From Nocardioides marmoriginsengisoli (GTDB lineage Bacteria; Actinomycetota; Actinomycetes; Propionibacteriales; Nocardioidaceae): a stretch of DNA of 64,000 nt. The notes below the pieces were generated by a model. The model was not told where the DNA came from, searched no databases, and was given only the letters and a program-made list of their open reading frames with translations. Shown piece by piece: positions 31,414 through 39,741 of the stretch; position 1 is the first letter of the stretch, and each line of letters begins with the position of its first letter. A program made the translations under genes and the position numbers. Location of the stretch: NCBI RefSeq assembly GCF_003725695.1, contig NZ_RJSE01000009.1:124001-188000 (forward strand), written 5' to 3'.

Positions 31414-32379
31414 CTAGCCGACGGTCTTGGTCGCCTGGATCTCGATCACGAAGACCATCGTCTGACCGGCGAGCGGGTTGTCGCCGGTCTCGCCGTACCC
31501 GAGCTTGGGCGGGATGCTGACGATCAGGCGCGCCCCGGCGCGCTGGCCGACGATGGCGGCGGTGAACCCGGGGACGAACTGGTTCGCCGGGAAGCTGATC
31601 GGCACCTTGCCCTTGCCGTAGGACTCGTCGAAGACCTTGCCGGTCTCCCAGTTCATGCCCTTGTAGTTCAGCGTGACGGTGTCGCCCGCCGCGACCTTGG
31701 CGCCGGTGCCCTTCTTGATCACCTGCACCTGCAGGTCCGCGGGCGGCTCCCCACCGGGCAGCGTCACGACCGGCGACTTGCGCCCGTCGAAGGTGACGTC
31801 CGGCGCGTCCGTCCACTCGGTCGGCTTCGGCGGCGTGTACTTCTCGACCACGTCGGTCACGATCACCACGGTGTCGGAACCGGCGAGGTCGGCCTGCGGG
31901 TTCCCGGCGTCGCCGAAGATGTCCTTCGCCTGCACCGCCGTGACCACCCGTGAGCCGATCGGGACGCACTCGAACGACGCCTGGAGGCTCTTGGAGATCT
32001 CGGCGTCGCCGACCGTGAACTTCTGGGTGCCGGCGACGACCGACTTGCCGTCCTTCCCGCTGAACATGCTCAGCGAGACGTTCAGGACGGCGTTCTTCGG
32101 CGGCGTCGCGCCGTCACCCTTGGTGACCACCGAGCGCTGCAGCGACGAGGCCTTGAGCGGCCTGGAGAAGGTCGCGGTGACCTCCTTGCCGAAGTCGCCC
32201 TTGACCTCGACCGCGTCGCTGGCGGCTCCGGACTTGTAGCCGCAGCCGTTGCTGACCGGATCGCCCGTCGCGGCCGGACCGTCCTTCTTGTCGTCACCGC
32301 CGCACCCGGCCACCGAGAGGGCCAGGACGACGAGCGATGCGATCGGAACCATCCGTCGCGAGGTCGGGGTGCGCACCAT
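31414..32379 (-). CDS. FKBP-type peptidyl-prolyl isomerase lipoprotein (degenerate domain first, FKBP last)
   Basis: 321 residues. Lipobox SVAGC near residue 26 anchors it outside the membrane. Residues about 45-195 are a degenerate FKBP-like domain (TVGDAEISKSLQAS, IGSRVVTAVQAK, FGDAGNPQA, VVIVTDV). A linker (EWTDAPDVTFDG) leads to a complete FKBP domain (about 212-318): GDTVTLNYKGM, GKVFDESYGKG, FVPGFTAAIVGQ, IVSIPPKLGYGETG and VFVIEI. It would speed proline isomerisation in exported proteins. The neighbouring gene has the same two domains in opposite order. The start at 32379 follows from the signal peptide. Confidence 0.87.
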   Translation of the reverse strand: MVRTPTSRRMVPIASLVVLALSVAGCGGDDKKDGPAATGDPVSNGCGYKSGAASDAVEVKGDFGKEVTATFSRPLKASSLQRSVVTKGDGATPPKNAVLNVSLSMFSGKDGKSVVAGTQKFTVGDAEISKSLQASFECVPIGSRVVTAVQAKDIFGDAGNPQADLAGSDTVVIVTDVVEKYTPPKPTEWTDAPDVTFDGRKSPVVTLPGGEPPADLQVQVIKKGTGAKVAAGDTVTLNYKGMNWETGKVFDESYGKGKVPISFPANQFVPGFTAAIVGQRAGARLIVSIPPKLGYGETGDNPLAGQTMVFVIEIQATKTVG

Positions 32380-32429
32380 CAGGGCCTCAGTTCGGTGTAC
32401 GGCGGGACGTGGACAGCGTGCCGGGAGGG

Positions 32430-33392
32430 CTACTTGTTCAGCTCGACCTTCGGCGGGTTGGAGCCGTCGAACTTCACGCTCGGAGCGTCCTTCCACTCAC
32501 CCGGGGTGAGCGGCTTGGCGATGTTGAGGACGTCGGTGACCAGGACCAGCGAGTCCTTCGCCTTGATGCCCGCCTGCGCGTTGCCGGTCTTGCCGAACAG
32601 CGCCTTGGCGGGGAACGCCGTCGCGACCCGCGAGCCGATCTTCACGCACGAGATCCCGGCCTGGTACTGCTTCGGGAGCGCCGCGTCGCCGACCTTCAGG
32701 GTGACCTGCTGGCTGTCGATCTGCTTGCCGGTACGACCGTTGTAGATGCTGAGCACCACGTCGAGGCTGTCACCGGCCTTGGTCACGGCACCCTTGCCGG
32801 CGGTCATGATCGTCCGCTGCGTGCCGGGCGCGTTCAACGGCTTCTTGAACGTCGCGTTCGGGACCTTGCCGAAGGCGCCGGCCGCCTTGATCGCGTCGCT
32901 GGACGAGCCGGACTTGAAGTTGCAGTCGTTGGTCAGCGTCGCGGCCTTGGTGCTCTTGATCTCGACGATGAAGAGCAGCGAGTCGGTGCCCTTGATCCCG
33001 GCCTGGGCGTTGCCGGTCTCGCCGTACCCGTACTTCGGCGGAATGCTGACCATCACCTGCGAGCCGACCTTCTGGCCGACGAGCGCCGCACCGAAGCCGG
33101 GGACGACCTGGTCGGTCGAGAAGGTGGCCGGCTGCTTGCCGTAGCTCTCGTCGAAGACCTTGCCGGTGTCCCAGTTCGTGCCCTGGTAGTCGACGGTGAC
33201 CGAGTCGCCGGTGCCGACCGTCGCGCCGTCACCCTCCTTGATGACCTTCAGCACCAGGTCGGTCGGCTGCTTGACCTCAGCCTTGTCCGAGCTGTCTTTC
33301 GAGTCGCTGCCGCAGCCGGCGAGGACCAGGGCCAGGGCCAGGGCCAGCGCCGCGACCGGAAGAAGGCGGCGAGAAGTACGTGAACGGAACAT
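32430..33392 (-). CDS. FKBP-type peptidyl-prolyl isomerase lipoprotein (FKBP first, degenerate domain last)
   Basis: 320 residues. Signal with lipobox LAGC near residue 25. FKBP domain at about 38-145 (GDSVTVDYQGT, GKVFDESYGK, VVPGFGAALVGQ, VSIPPKYGYGETG, LLFIVEI), then a degenerate FKBP-like domain at about 150-315 (KVGDAALPKQYQAG, IGSRVATAFPAK, FGKTGNAQAG, LVLVTDV) ending in EWKDAPSVKFDG. So the domain order is the reverse of its 31414 paralogue, and the EWxDAPxVxFDG piece is a terminus here but a linker there. It is 50 bp upstream of that gene on the same strand; one transcript is likely. Confidence 0.87.
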   Translation of the reverse strand: MFRSRTSRRLLPVAALALALALVLAGCGSDSKDSSDKAEVKQPTDLVLKVIKEGDGATVGTGDSVTVDYQGTNWDTGKVFDESYGKQPATFSTDQVVPGFGAALVGQKVGSQVMVSIPPKYGYGETGNAQAGIKGTDSLLFIVEIKSTKAATLTNDCNFKSGSSSDAIKAAGAFGKVPNATFKKPLNAPGTQRTIMTAGKGAVTKAGDSLDVVLSIYNGRTGKQIDSQQVTLKVGDAALPKQYQAGISCVKIGSRVATAFPAKALFGKTGNAQAGIKAKDSLVLVTDVLNIAKPLTPGEWKDAPSVKFDGSNPPKVELNK

Positions 33393-33558
33393 CAGAGTGA
33401 CTCGTTTCCCAAGGAAGTACGGCGGACGACTCGCGGTGGAGTCCGGGACAGTCTGCCAAGAGAACCCAAGTGCGTTCACAGGAACCCCGGGACTGCCCGG
33501 TGATTCCCGTACCCGCGTCGGCTACGATCTCTCTTCGTCGCCGGTTCGCCGTCGACGT

Positions 33559-33634
33559 GCGGATGTAGCTCAGCTGGTAGAGCGCGACCTTCCCAAGGTC
33601 GATGTCGCGAGTTCGAATCTCGTCATCCGCTCCA
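33559..33634 (+). tRNA. tRNA-Gly(CCC), CCA encoded
   Basis: Acceptor GCGGATG pairs with CATCCGC; D-arm GCTC...GAGC; anticodon stem CGACC/GGTCG with loop TTCCCAA giving anticodon CCC; T-arm GCGAG-TTCGAAT-CTCGT. Discriminator T and encoded CCA (33632-33634). It reads the rare-in-family GGG codon by Watson-Crick pairing. No integrated element is attached to its 3' end. Confidence 0.95.
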
Positions 33635-33661
33635 CGAATCCCGCTCTCGGGCCAGCCCGCC

Positions 33662-34318
33662 TCAGCCGGGGCTCGCCGTCACCACCAGGTTCTCCGTGTA
33701 GTGGAAGCCGCCTCCCGGGCGCACGACCCTGCGCGAGCAGGTGATCAGCACCAGGCGGTGCCGGCCGGTCTGGCGGAACACGCTCCGCGGCAGTCCCGAC
33801 TTCGGGTAGTTCCGCACCCGCTGCACCTGGAACCGGTGCTCCCGTCCTCGGAACCGGATCCGGATCTCCGCTCCGGTCCGGATCCTGCCGAGTCGCGCCA
33901 GCACGCCCGGCCGGTCCCGGTCGTCGGACACGTGGCCCACCAGGACCGTCGTCCCGACCGCGTCGGTCAGGCCGGCTCCGTCGCGCCACAACCCGACCTC
34001 GGCGACCGAGGGCGGGATCTGCAGGCGGGCGCCGACGAATCGCACCGACCTGATCCGAGCTCGGACCCCGAGCGAGCCGATCGTCATCCGGTCCCCCGCC
34101 CGCGGGACGATGCGGGCGATCGGCTGCGGATCGCCGACCGTTCCGGAGAGCGGCCGGGAAGGCGACCCGGAAGGCGGCCCGGGCGAGGTCCACCGCGGGG
34201 TCGCACCGGCCGCCACCGGACGGGCCGGGTCCGCAGCCGTAGTCGCGGGCTCCTGCGTCGGCCCGGCCCCGCAGCCGGCCAGCAGGGCGAGCACCGCGAC
34301 CAGCGCCGGCCACCTCAT
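33662..34318 (-). CDS. Class F-like sortase, lipoprotein form
   Basis: 218 residues. The signal ends in the lipobox LLAGC, so it is a lipid-anchored sortase. Linker, Pro/Thr-rich, to about residue 75. The sortase domain follows: VLVGHVSDDRDRPGVLARL with the catalytic His (about 127), YPKSGLPRSVF, and HRLVLITCSRR with the catalytic Cys (about 193). The final FHYTENLVVTA block is where I would look for the catalytic Arg, and none is there; an Arg in SRRVVR is the other choice. The ATG at 34318 overlaps the stop of the surface-protein gene (ATGA), so this sortase probably acts on that protein. Confidence 0.75.
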   Translation of the reverse strand: MRWPALVAVLALLAGCGAGPTQEPATTAADPARPVAAGATPRWTSPGPPSGSPSRPLSGTVGDPQPIARIVPRAGDRMTIGSLGVRARIRSVRFVGARLQIPPSVAEVGLWRDGAGLTDAVGTTVLVGHVSDDRDRPGVLARLGRIRTGAEIRIRFRGREHRFQVQRVRNYPKSGLPRSVFRQTGRHRLVLITCSRRVVRPGGGFHYTENLVVTASPG

Positions 34319-36042
34319 CGGAGGTCGCCCCGCCGCGAGCCCCCGGCCGGGACGTACGGCTGCTTCGGCACTGGCGGGGTCCGGCGGGCCAGGGTCGTCT
34401 CGGTGACCTCACCGCACCTGGTCGTCATGGCGTTGGTCAGGCCGGAGCCGGGCAGCGACTCGACCCAGGTGAAGTACCCGGCGGCGCCGAGCCGGACCGA
34501 GGGCGTCAGGTAGTCGCCGTCGCCCCGGACCGCGAACGTCACCTCCCGGTACGGCGCCCCGGTGCACGTCATCGCCTCCCGACTGGCGTACGGGCCGTAG
34601 AGCCGGGCGGTCACCGTTGCGGCGTAGCCCGGAGCGGTCCCGCGGATACGCACCCGGTCCGCGATCTCGGCTCCCACCTCCACCGTCGACCGTGAGGTCT
34701 GGGTGGAGACCTGGGGCGTCGTCCGGACGACCGTCGTCTCGGAGGCGACCCCGCAGGGGGTCCGCAGCGCGTCCTGGCTCCGGATGGCAGGAAGGGTCTC
34801 GACCCAGGTGTAGTAGCCGACGGCGCCCACCTTGATCCCGGGCGTGCGGTAGGAACCGTCGCCGCGCACCGGCATCGTCACCGTGCCGGCGACGGGTGCT
34901 CCGGTGCAGGAGGTCGCGGTGGGACGGGTCGGGAACGGGCCGTAGAGCACGGCGGTCACCGGGCCGACGTACGCCGGGTCCGCGCCCTTCAGGGTGACCA
35001 GGTCGGTCAGGACCGTCCCCGGGGAGGCCACCGCCGCCGAGGTCTGGGTGATCACGGAGGGCCCGTAGTGCACCTCGACCACGGCCCGGTCGGCGGCGAC
35101 GACCGCGCTCTGCCGGCCGACGAGCCCGCGCTGGCTGATCGAGCTCGGGTTGCCCGGGCGCGGGTTCGGGTGCCAGCGGTTCGGCCGGATCAGCACCGGG
35201 AGCGTGCTCGGGGCGTTCGCCACCCGCGCCGTGACGCTCGCCGCCCGGGGCGTCGACGGTGCCTTCAGCGTCACCGTGGCGACGCCGTCGGAGCCGAGCC
35301 GGACCGAGCCGGGGCCGGTGAAGCCGGCGTACGACAGCGCAGCGGTCATGTCCTGGGGCCGGCGCGAACCGTTGGTGCCGCGCACCGTCGCCCGGACCTG
35401 TTCGCCCGGCAGGAACCGGCCGTCCGGTCCGGCCGCGACCTTCACCTGCACCGACCAGGGACCTCGACGCACCCGGGCCTCGGCCCAGAGAGCTCGGGCC
35501 CGACTGACGATGGCGGGATTCACGAACGACACCCCGCGCACGTCCCGGCTCACGGTGAGCCCGCCGGGGATGCCCGGACCGCCGGTCTTGCGGACGTCGC
35601 CCATCACCTGCCGGATGATGAGCCCGATCGCGGCCGCGGTGGTGTCGTTGACGGCCGACGCCGGGTTGCGGGTGACGACGTAGGTCAGGGCAGCGGTGGT
35701 CGCGGCGGCGACGCTGCCACCCAGGCTCGTCGGCAGGGTGCCGGACAGGGTGATCCGCTTGTGCGCGACTCCCCAGTTGGTCGCGAACAGGTAGTCGATG
35801 CAGTACATCTCGACGCCGTCGTACCCGCGCAGCGTCCCGAGCCAGTACAGCCCGCCGCGGCCGTCCCGCAGGCAGAAGCCGTCCTGGACGCCGCGGTCGT
35901 ACTTGGCGCAGAGCGAACGAGGCACTGCACCTGCTCGGGCCGCGTCCGCGGACATGCTCGGGAGGCCCCAGGCGAGGCCGATCAGCGCGAGCAGGAGGGC
36001 GATCAGGGACAGGCGTGCTGGGCGTGCTCGTGGCGGCAACAT
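34315..36042 (-). CDS. Secreted surface protein with two C-terminal repeats, coupled to a sortase
   Basis: 575 residues. Signal sequence (LSLIALLLALIGLAWGLP). N-terminal region about 30-200 with MYCIDYLFATNWG resembles the Cys side of a thioester adhesin domain, but the matching Gln motif (IIRQVMG) is not convincing. Middle beta domain about 205-320. Two repeats of about 105 residues (about 350-460 and 460-570) share LYGP(F/Y), TCTGAP, VRGDG(S/D)Y, GxxGY(Y/F)TWVE. It ends in PYVPAGGSRRGDLR, with a VPAGG motif and no C-terminal membrane segment. Start at 36042 set by the signal peptide; only GAAAG lies before it. Overlaps the sortase by ATGA. Confidence 0.7.
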   Translation of the reverse strand: MLPPRARPARLSLIALLLALIGLAWGLPSMSADAARAGAVPRSLCAKYDRGVQDGFCLRDGRGGLYWLGTLRGYDGVEMYCIDYLFATNWGVAHKRITLSGTLPTSLGGSVAAATTAALTYVVTRNPASAVNDTTAAAIGLIIRQVMGDVRKTGGPGIPGGLTVSRDVRGVSFVNPAIVSRARALWAEARVRRGPWSVQVKVAAGPDGRFLPGEQVRATVRGTNGSRRPQDMTAALSYAGFTGPGSVRLGSDGVATVTLKAPSTPRAASVTARVANAPSTLPVLIRPNRWHPNPRPGNPSSISQRGLVGRQSAVVAADRAVVEVHYGPSVITQTSAAVASPGTVLTDLVTLKGADPAYVGPVTAVLYGPFPTRPTATSCTGAPVAGTVTMPVRGDGSYRTPGIKVGAVGYYTWVETLPAIRSQDALRTPCGVASETTVVRTTPQVSTQTSRSTVEVGAEIADRVRIRGTAPGYAATVTARLYGPYASREAMTCTGAPYREVTFAVRGDGDYLTPSVRLGAAGYFTWVESLPGSGLTNAMTTRCGEVTETTLARRTPPVPKQPYVPAGGSRRGDLR

Positions 36043-36229
36043 GGATCGGCTTTCGTCGAGGAACAGGAAGCCGTGATGCTGCTGCGTCCGCCAGCCCCGG
36101 CGCGCGCGACCGATCCGGCTCTGTGGACGGTCGCTCCGGTCGACGAGGCTGTGCACCTGGCACGAGCGGCCCCACGAGTTGAGTACGGGTACTGATGCCC
36201 CGGCGCCGGGATCACGGGACGGTGGAGGC

Positions 36230-36727
36230 ATGACCTCGAACCGCACGTTCGCCGCGCTCGCACTCGCCGGCGCCCTGGCCCTGTCCGCCTGCTCCTCCAC
36301 GGAGGTCGACAGCGACGGACGCTGGGTGGGCGGCGCGAAGACCATGACGGCCTGGGCCGACTCCCACATCCCCGCGACCTGGGACCGTGTCGACCAGTCG
36401 GTGACCTACGGGGACATCATCGACGACTTCGGCAACGACACGAAGCGGGACACCACCGACTTCGCCGGCTCCTACCGCGGGGTCACGGAGAGCGAGTTCG
36501 CCGAGTTCGGCAAGAGCGAGCTGAAGCTCCGCCAGGACCTCGAGTGCGAACCGTACGACCCGGAGCTCGCCACGCCGGAGGAGAAGCCGTACCTGAAGAA
36601 CTGCTACCTCAGCCTCTACCAGGGCCAGCGACCGCTCCCGCCGCAGTTCGACCTGTTCGCCGTCTGGACCGACTACCCGGACGGTACGACGACCACTCTC
36701 GTCTACCTGACCAACTCCCCCGACTGA
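36230..36727 (+). CDS. Lipoprotein of unknown function
   Basis: 165 residues. Signal AALALAGALALSAC gives a lipobox LSAC with Cys at residue 21. The mature part is acidic, with DRVDQSVTYGDIIDDF, ESEFAEFGKSELKL and a Cys pair (LECEPYD; KNCYLSLY) that may form a disulfide. No domain recognised. It is divergent from the surface protein; GGTGGAGG precedes the ATG at 36230. It ends 4 bp from the convergent GNAT stop. Confidence 0.65.
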   Translation: MTSNRTFAALALAGALALSACSSTEVDSDGRWVGGAKTMTAWADSHIPATWDRVDQSVTYGDIIDDFGNDTKRDTTDFAGSYRGVTESEFAEFGKSELKLRQDLECEPYDPELATPEEKPYLKNCYLSLYQGQRPLPPQFDLFAVWTDYPDGTTTTLVYLTNSPD

Positions 36728-36731
36728 CCGG

Positions 36732-37322
36732 TCACAACCTGCTGAACGGCTCGGCGTACCGGAACAGTCCGCGCGACCCGCGATAGCTCGACAGGGTCTT
36801 GATCTGGAAGTAGTCGCCCCAGTCCGGGTCCGGTGCCTCGACCCCGGCAGCCGACGCGGGCAGGAAACCGAAACGTCCGTAGTACGCAGGGTCGCCGAGC
36901 AGGCCCACCAGCGGCTCGGACATCTCCTCCGCCACCCCCAGCACCGCGTTCATCAGCGAGGCGCCGACGCCACCCGACTGCCGTGCCGGGAGGACGCTCA
37001 ACGGACCGAGACCCAGCACCGGGACCTCTCCCACGAACGCCCGCGTGGCGAGCACGTGACCGATCACGGCGTCGCCGTCGACCGCCACCAGCGACAGCTC
37101 GGGGATCCAGCCGGCGTCCTCGCGCAGCCACGCCACCAGCGGCACCTCACCGGGATCGCCACCCGGCTCCAGCGGAGGCGCACTGTGCTCGGCCTCCCGG
37201 AACGCGGCAGCGATCACCGCACTGATGGCTTCGATGTCCTCGGGGCGTTCGGGTCGGATGAGCACACCGGAACCGTCCGGCCTCGGGCCGCTCGCTGTCA
37301 AGGCGATTGGGGTCCGCGACAC
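36732..37322 (-). CDS. GNAT-family N-acetyltransferase
   Basis: 196 residues. The GNAT core is seen as IRPERPEDIEAISAVI (beta1), VIGHVLATRAFV (beta4) and VLGLGPLSVLPARQSGGVGASLM, the acetyl-CoA loop (R/Q-x-x-G-x-G/A) near residue 115, followed by YYGRFGF, a common sign of the small-molecule and YhbS-like group. Acceptor unknown. It is 4 bp upstream of the methyltransferase stop on the same strand, so the two are co-directional. Confidence 0.85.
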   Translation of the reverse strand: MSRTPIALTASGPRPDGSGVLIRPERPEDIEAISAVIAAAFREAEHSAPPLEPGGDPGEVPLVAWLREDAGWIPELSLVAVDGDAVIGHVLATRAFVGEVPVLGLGPLSVLPARQSGGVGASLMNAVLGVAEEMSEPLVGLLGDPAYYGRFGFLPASAAGVEAPDPDWGDYFQIKTLSSYRGSRGLFRYAEPFSRL

Positions 37323-37326
37323 CGGC

Positions 37327-37920
37327 TCAGACTTTCCGCAACCTGAACCACTGCGGCGCGGTCCGGTTCATCGGCCATCCGAGCCCGGCGGTCTCCGCCG
37401 GCGTGACGTCAACAAGCTCCCAGCCAGGGAACGCATCCTGAACCTCGGCCTGCGAGACCCCACCGACCAGCCGACGCATTCTCGTCGGCCCGAACTCGAG
37501 CATGAGAAGCGTCGCCCCCGGGTTGGCCAGAGCGGAGACTCCTCGCCCTTCGGCAAGGCGCTGCGCCGCGTCGAAGCCTTGGAAGCACCCGACATCGAGG
37601 AAGAAGTCGAACGTTCCGAGATTCGAGGCGGACAGATCGGTGACGTCTCCGACCACGTAGGTCACGCCTTCCGGCGCCTGCCGCTGAGCAGCGGCGATCG
37701 CGTCCGGCACGTAGTCGACGCCCACGGCCTGCCAGCCTCGCCGAGCCAGCTCCGGGGTGTACTGACCGCGCCCGCAGCCTAGGTCGAGCGCCCGGCCCCA
37801 AGGACGAGTGCGCGAGCGTTCCTCACGGTCCAGCAGGTCACTGATGCTCTCGGCCGCCGCAGCCCTGTAACGCTCCCAAGGAGTGAACCCCAGTCGGTAC
37901 ATGCGGTGGTAGTTGGTCAC
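37327..37920 (-). CDS. Class I SAM-dependent methyltransferase
   Basis: 197 residues with the SAM-binding Rossmann pattern: ALDLGCGRGQYTPEL (motif I, about residue 48), VDYVPDA (motif II), TFDFFLDVGCFQGFD (motif IV) and LLMLEFGP. Alignment-free reading puts it near the TehB-like or small-molecule methyltransferases; acceptor unknown. It lies upstream of the GNAT gene with 4 bp between them, so it is the first gene of a two-gene operon. Confidence 0.83.
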   Translation of the reverse strand: MTNYHRMYRLGFTPWERYRAAAAESISDLLDREERSRTRPWGRALDLGCGRGQYTPELARRGWQAVGVDYVPDAIAAAQRQAPEGVTYVVGDVTDLSASNLGTFDFFLDVGCFQGFDAAQRLAEGRGVSALANPGATLLMLEFGPTRMRRLVGGVSQAEVQDAFPGWELVDVTPAETAGLGWPMNRTAPQWFRLRKV

Positions 37921-37964
37921 CTCGCCATCGTGGCAGACGTCGTACCGGACCTAGGCTCAGTGCC

Positions 37965-38600
37965 ATGACCGACTTCACCGGCTTCCCCGAGGCGGCGCTC
38001 GACTTCTACGACGACCTCGAGATCGACAACACCAAGTCCTTCTGGGAAGCCCACAAGCCGACGTACCTTGACTCGGTCAAGGCACCGATGACCGCGCTCA
38101 CTGATGCGTTGGCGCCCGAGTTCGGAGCCGCCAAGGTCTTCCGCCCCTTCCGCGACGTCCGGTTCGCCAAGGACAAGACGCCGTACAAGACCAACCAGGG
38201 GGCGTTCGTCGGCGCCGGACCGGCGTGCGGCTGGTACGTCGAGATCGCGGCGCGCGGGGTCCGCACCGGGGCGGGGTTCTACGACGCCAGCTCCTCCGAC
38301 CTGGCCCGGATCCGGACCTCGATCGACAACGAGGCCACCGGCAAGCAGCTCGAACGGATCCTGGCCAAGCTCACGAAGGCCGGCTTCACCGTCGGCGGCG
38401 ACCGGTTGAAGACCTCGCCGCGCGGGTACGACGCCGATCACCCGCGCATCGAGCTGCTCCGGCACCGGTCGCTCACGGTCGGCAAGGACTACGGCTTCGC
38501 GCCGATCATCCACACCGCCGACCTGCTGGACGCCGTACGGAAGGACTGGACCGCTGCCCGGTCGCTCGTCGACTGGGTCAGCGAGCGTCTCGGCGACTAG
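37965..38600 (+). CDS. DUF2461 (TIGR02453) family protein
   Basis: 211 residues. The start FTGFPEAALDFYDDLEIDNTKSFWEAHKPTY, then FRPFRDVRFAKDKTPYKTNQGAF and GAGFYDASSSDLARIR, is characteristic of DUF2461. Function unknown; the family has no proven activity. Leaderless promoter TAGGCT-N7-ATG. Its stop is directly followed by a three-unit GGGCCC repeat array. Confidence 0.88.
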   Translation: MTDFTGFPEAALDFYDDLEIDNTKSFWEAHKPTYLDSVKAPMTALTDALAPEFGAAKVFRPFRDVRFAKDKTPYKTNQGAFVGAGPACGWYVEIAARGVRTGAGFYDASSSDLARIRTSIDNEATGKQLERILAKLTKAGFTVGGDRLKTSPRGYDADHPRIELLRHRSLTVGKDYGFAPIIHTADLLDAVRKDWTAARSLVDWVSERLGD

Positions 38601-38601
38601 A

Positions 38602-38658
38602 GGGGCCCACTCGACCGACTATTGGGCCCATTCGACCGACAACAAGGGCCGATTCAAC
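38602..38658. repeat. Tandem GGGCCC repeat, locus B
   Basis: Three units with GGGCCC/GGGCCG at 38603, 38624 and 38646 (spacing 21 and 22 bp), each followed by ACTCGACC, ATTCGACC or ATTCAAC. Orientation is opposite to locus A. It lies between the DUF2461 stop and the -10 of the next gene. Confidence 0.8.
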
Positions 38659-38675
38659 AGTGTTAGGTTCCGGGC

Positions 38676-39494
38676 ATGACCCTCGTGGACGTGAACGGGA
38701 TCCGGCTGAACATCACCGACAGCGGGGCGCCGGCGGGGCGGCCGGACGCGCCGACGCTGGTGATGGGACACGGTCTGCTGTTCAGCACCACGATGTGGCG
38801 GCACCAGATCGAGGCGCTGCGGTCGTCGTACCGGTGCGTGGCGATCGACTGGCGGGGGCAGGGTGCGACGCCGCCGACCGAGTCCGGCTACGACATGGAC
38901 ACCCTGTACGACGACGCGGCCGCGCTGATCGAGCACCTCGACGTCGGCCCGGTGCACTACCTGGGGCTCTCGATGGGCGGGTTCGTCGGGCTCCGGCTCG
39001 GTGCCCGCCGCCCGGACCTGATCCGCTCGCTCACCCTGATCGACACCAGCGCCGGGCCGGAGGATCCGGAGAAGGTCTCGAAGTACCGGCTGCTCGCCAC
39101 CATCTACGGCGTGCTCGGGATGAAGCCGCTGCTCGGGCAGGTCGCGCCGATCATGTTCACCCCGGCGTTCATGGACACCGACGCCGGCAAGGCCACCGTG
39201 GACACCTGGACCGCCGAGCTCGCCACCCAGCAGCGCAAGGGCGTGAAGAAGGCGATCCGGGGCGTCACCGACCGGGCCGCGCTCGGGGATGAGATCCGCG
39301 GGATCACCGCGCCCACCCTGGTCATCGTCGGCTCCGAGGACGTCGCGACCCCGGTGGCCAAGGCCGAGGCGATCGCCGCCGCGATCAGCGGATCCCGGCT
39401 CGACATCCTCGCCGGCGTCGGCCACGTCAGCACGCTCGAGGACCCGGCCCGGATCAACGCCTGCGTCCAAGAGTTCCTCGCCGGTCTCGGCTGA
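38676..39494 (+). CDS. Alpha/beta hydrolase
   Basis: 272 residues with a typical alpha/beta hydrolase fold: HGLLFSTTMW oxyanion block (about 33), GLSMGGFVGLRLG with the nucleophile Ser (about 98), an Asp in IVGSEDVATP (about 220) and a His in VGHVSTLEDP (about 250). Substrate unknown; the sequence suits small ester or lactone hydrolysis. Leaderless, TAGGTT-N6-ATG, with the GGGCCC array just upstream of that box. Confidence 0.85.
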   Translation: MTLVDVNGIRLNITDSGAPAGRPDAPTLVMGHGLLFSTTMWRHQIEALRSSYRCVAIDWRGQGATPPTESGYDMDTLYDDAAALIEHLDVGPVHYLGLSMGGFVGLRLGARRPDLIRSLTLIDTSAGPEDPEKVSKYRLLATIYGVLGMKPLLGQVAPIMFTPAFMDTDAGKATVDTWTAELATQQRKGVKKAIRGVTDRAALGDEIRGITAPTLVIVGSEDVATPVAKAEAIAAAISGSRLDILAGVGHVSTLEDPARINACVQEFLAGLG

Positions 39495-39684
39495 GCGCTC
39501 CCCCGGCCCGCTCCGCCCGCAGACCGCGCCGAGCACGTCGCCGGACTTCGGGCACGATCCGCGCCCGGGCAGTGCCGGAACCCGCCCTCGGGACCCAGAT
39601 CCCCCGCAGGGATGCGGATTTGGCCTTCATCACACGAGTCGTGGTTCCGCTTGCACGAGCGTGCAACGCGACGCATACTTGTTG

Positions 39685-39698
39685 TTACTGGCCGGTAG
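39685..39698 (+). promoter_or_regulatory. TetR-type site TTACTGGCCGGTAG before the FadE5-like gene
   Basis: Fits TTACYNNNNNGTAR; 43 bp upstream of the GTG start. Same class as the site before etfD. Confidence 0.6.
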
Positions 39699-39741
39699 CA
39701 AACCTGCGGTCAGCACATCTGATGAATGAAAAGGGTGGGTT

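Noticed and set aside
33559-33900. Integrated element at the tRNA-Gly 3' end
   Set aside because: No integrase, no repeat of the tRNA 3' end and no change in base composition downstream.
34315-36042. Thioester adhesin domain (TQxA type)
   Set aside because: A Cys motif (MYCIDY) is present, but the Gln motif that must form the thioester is not convincing.
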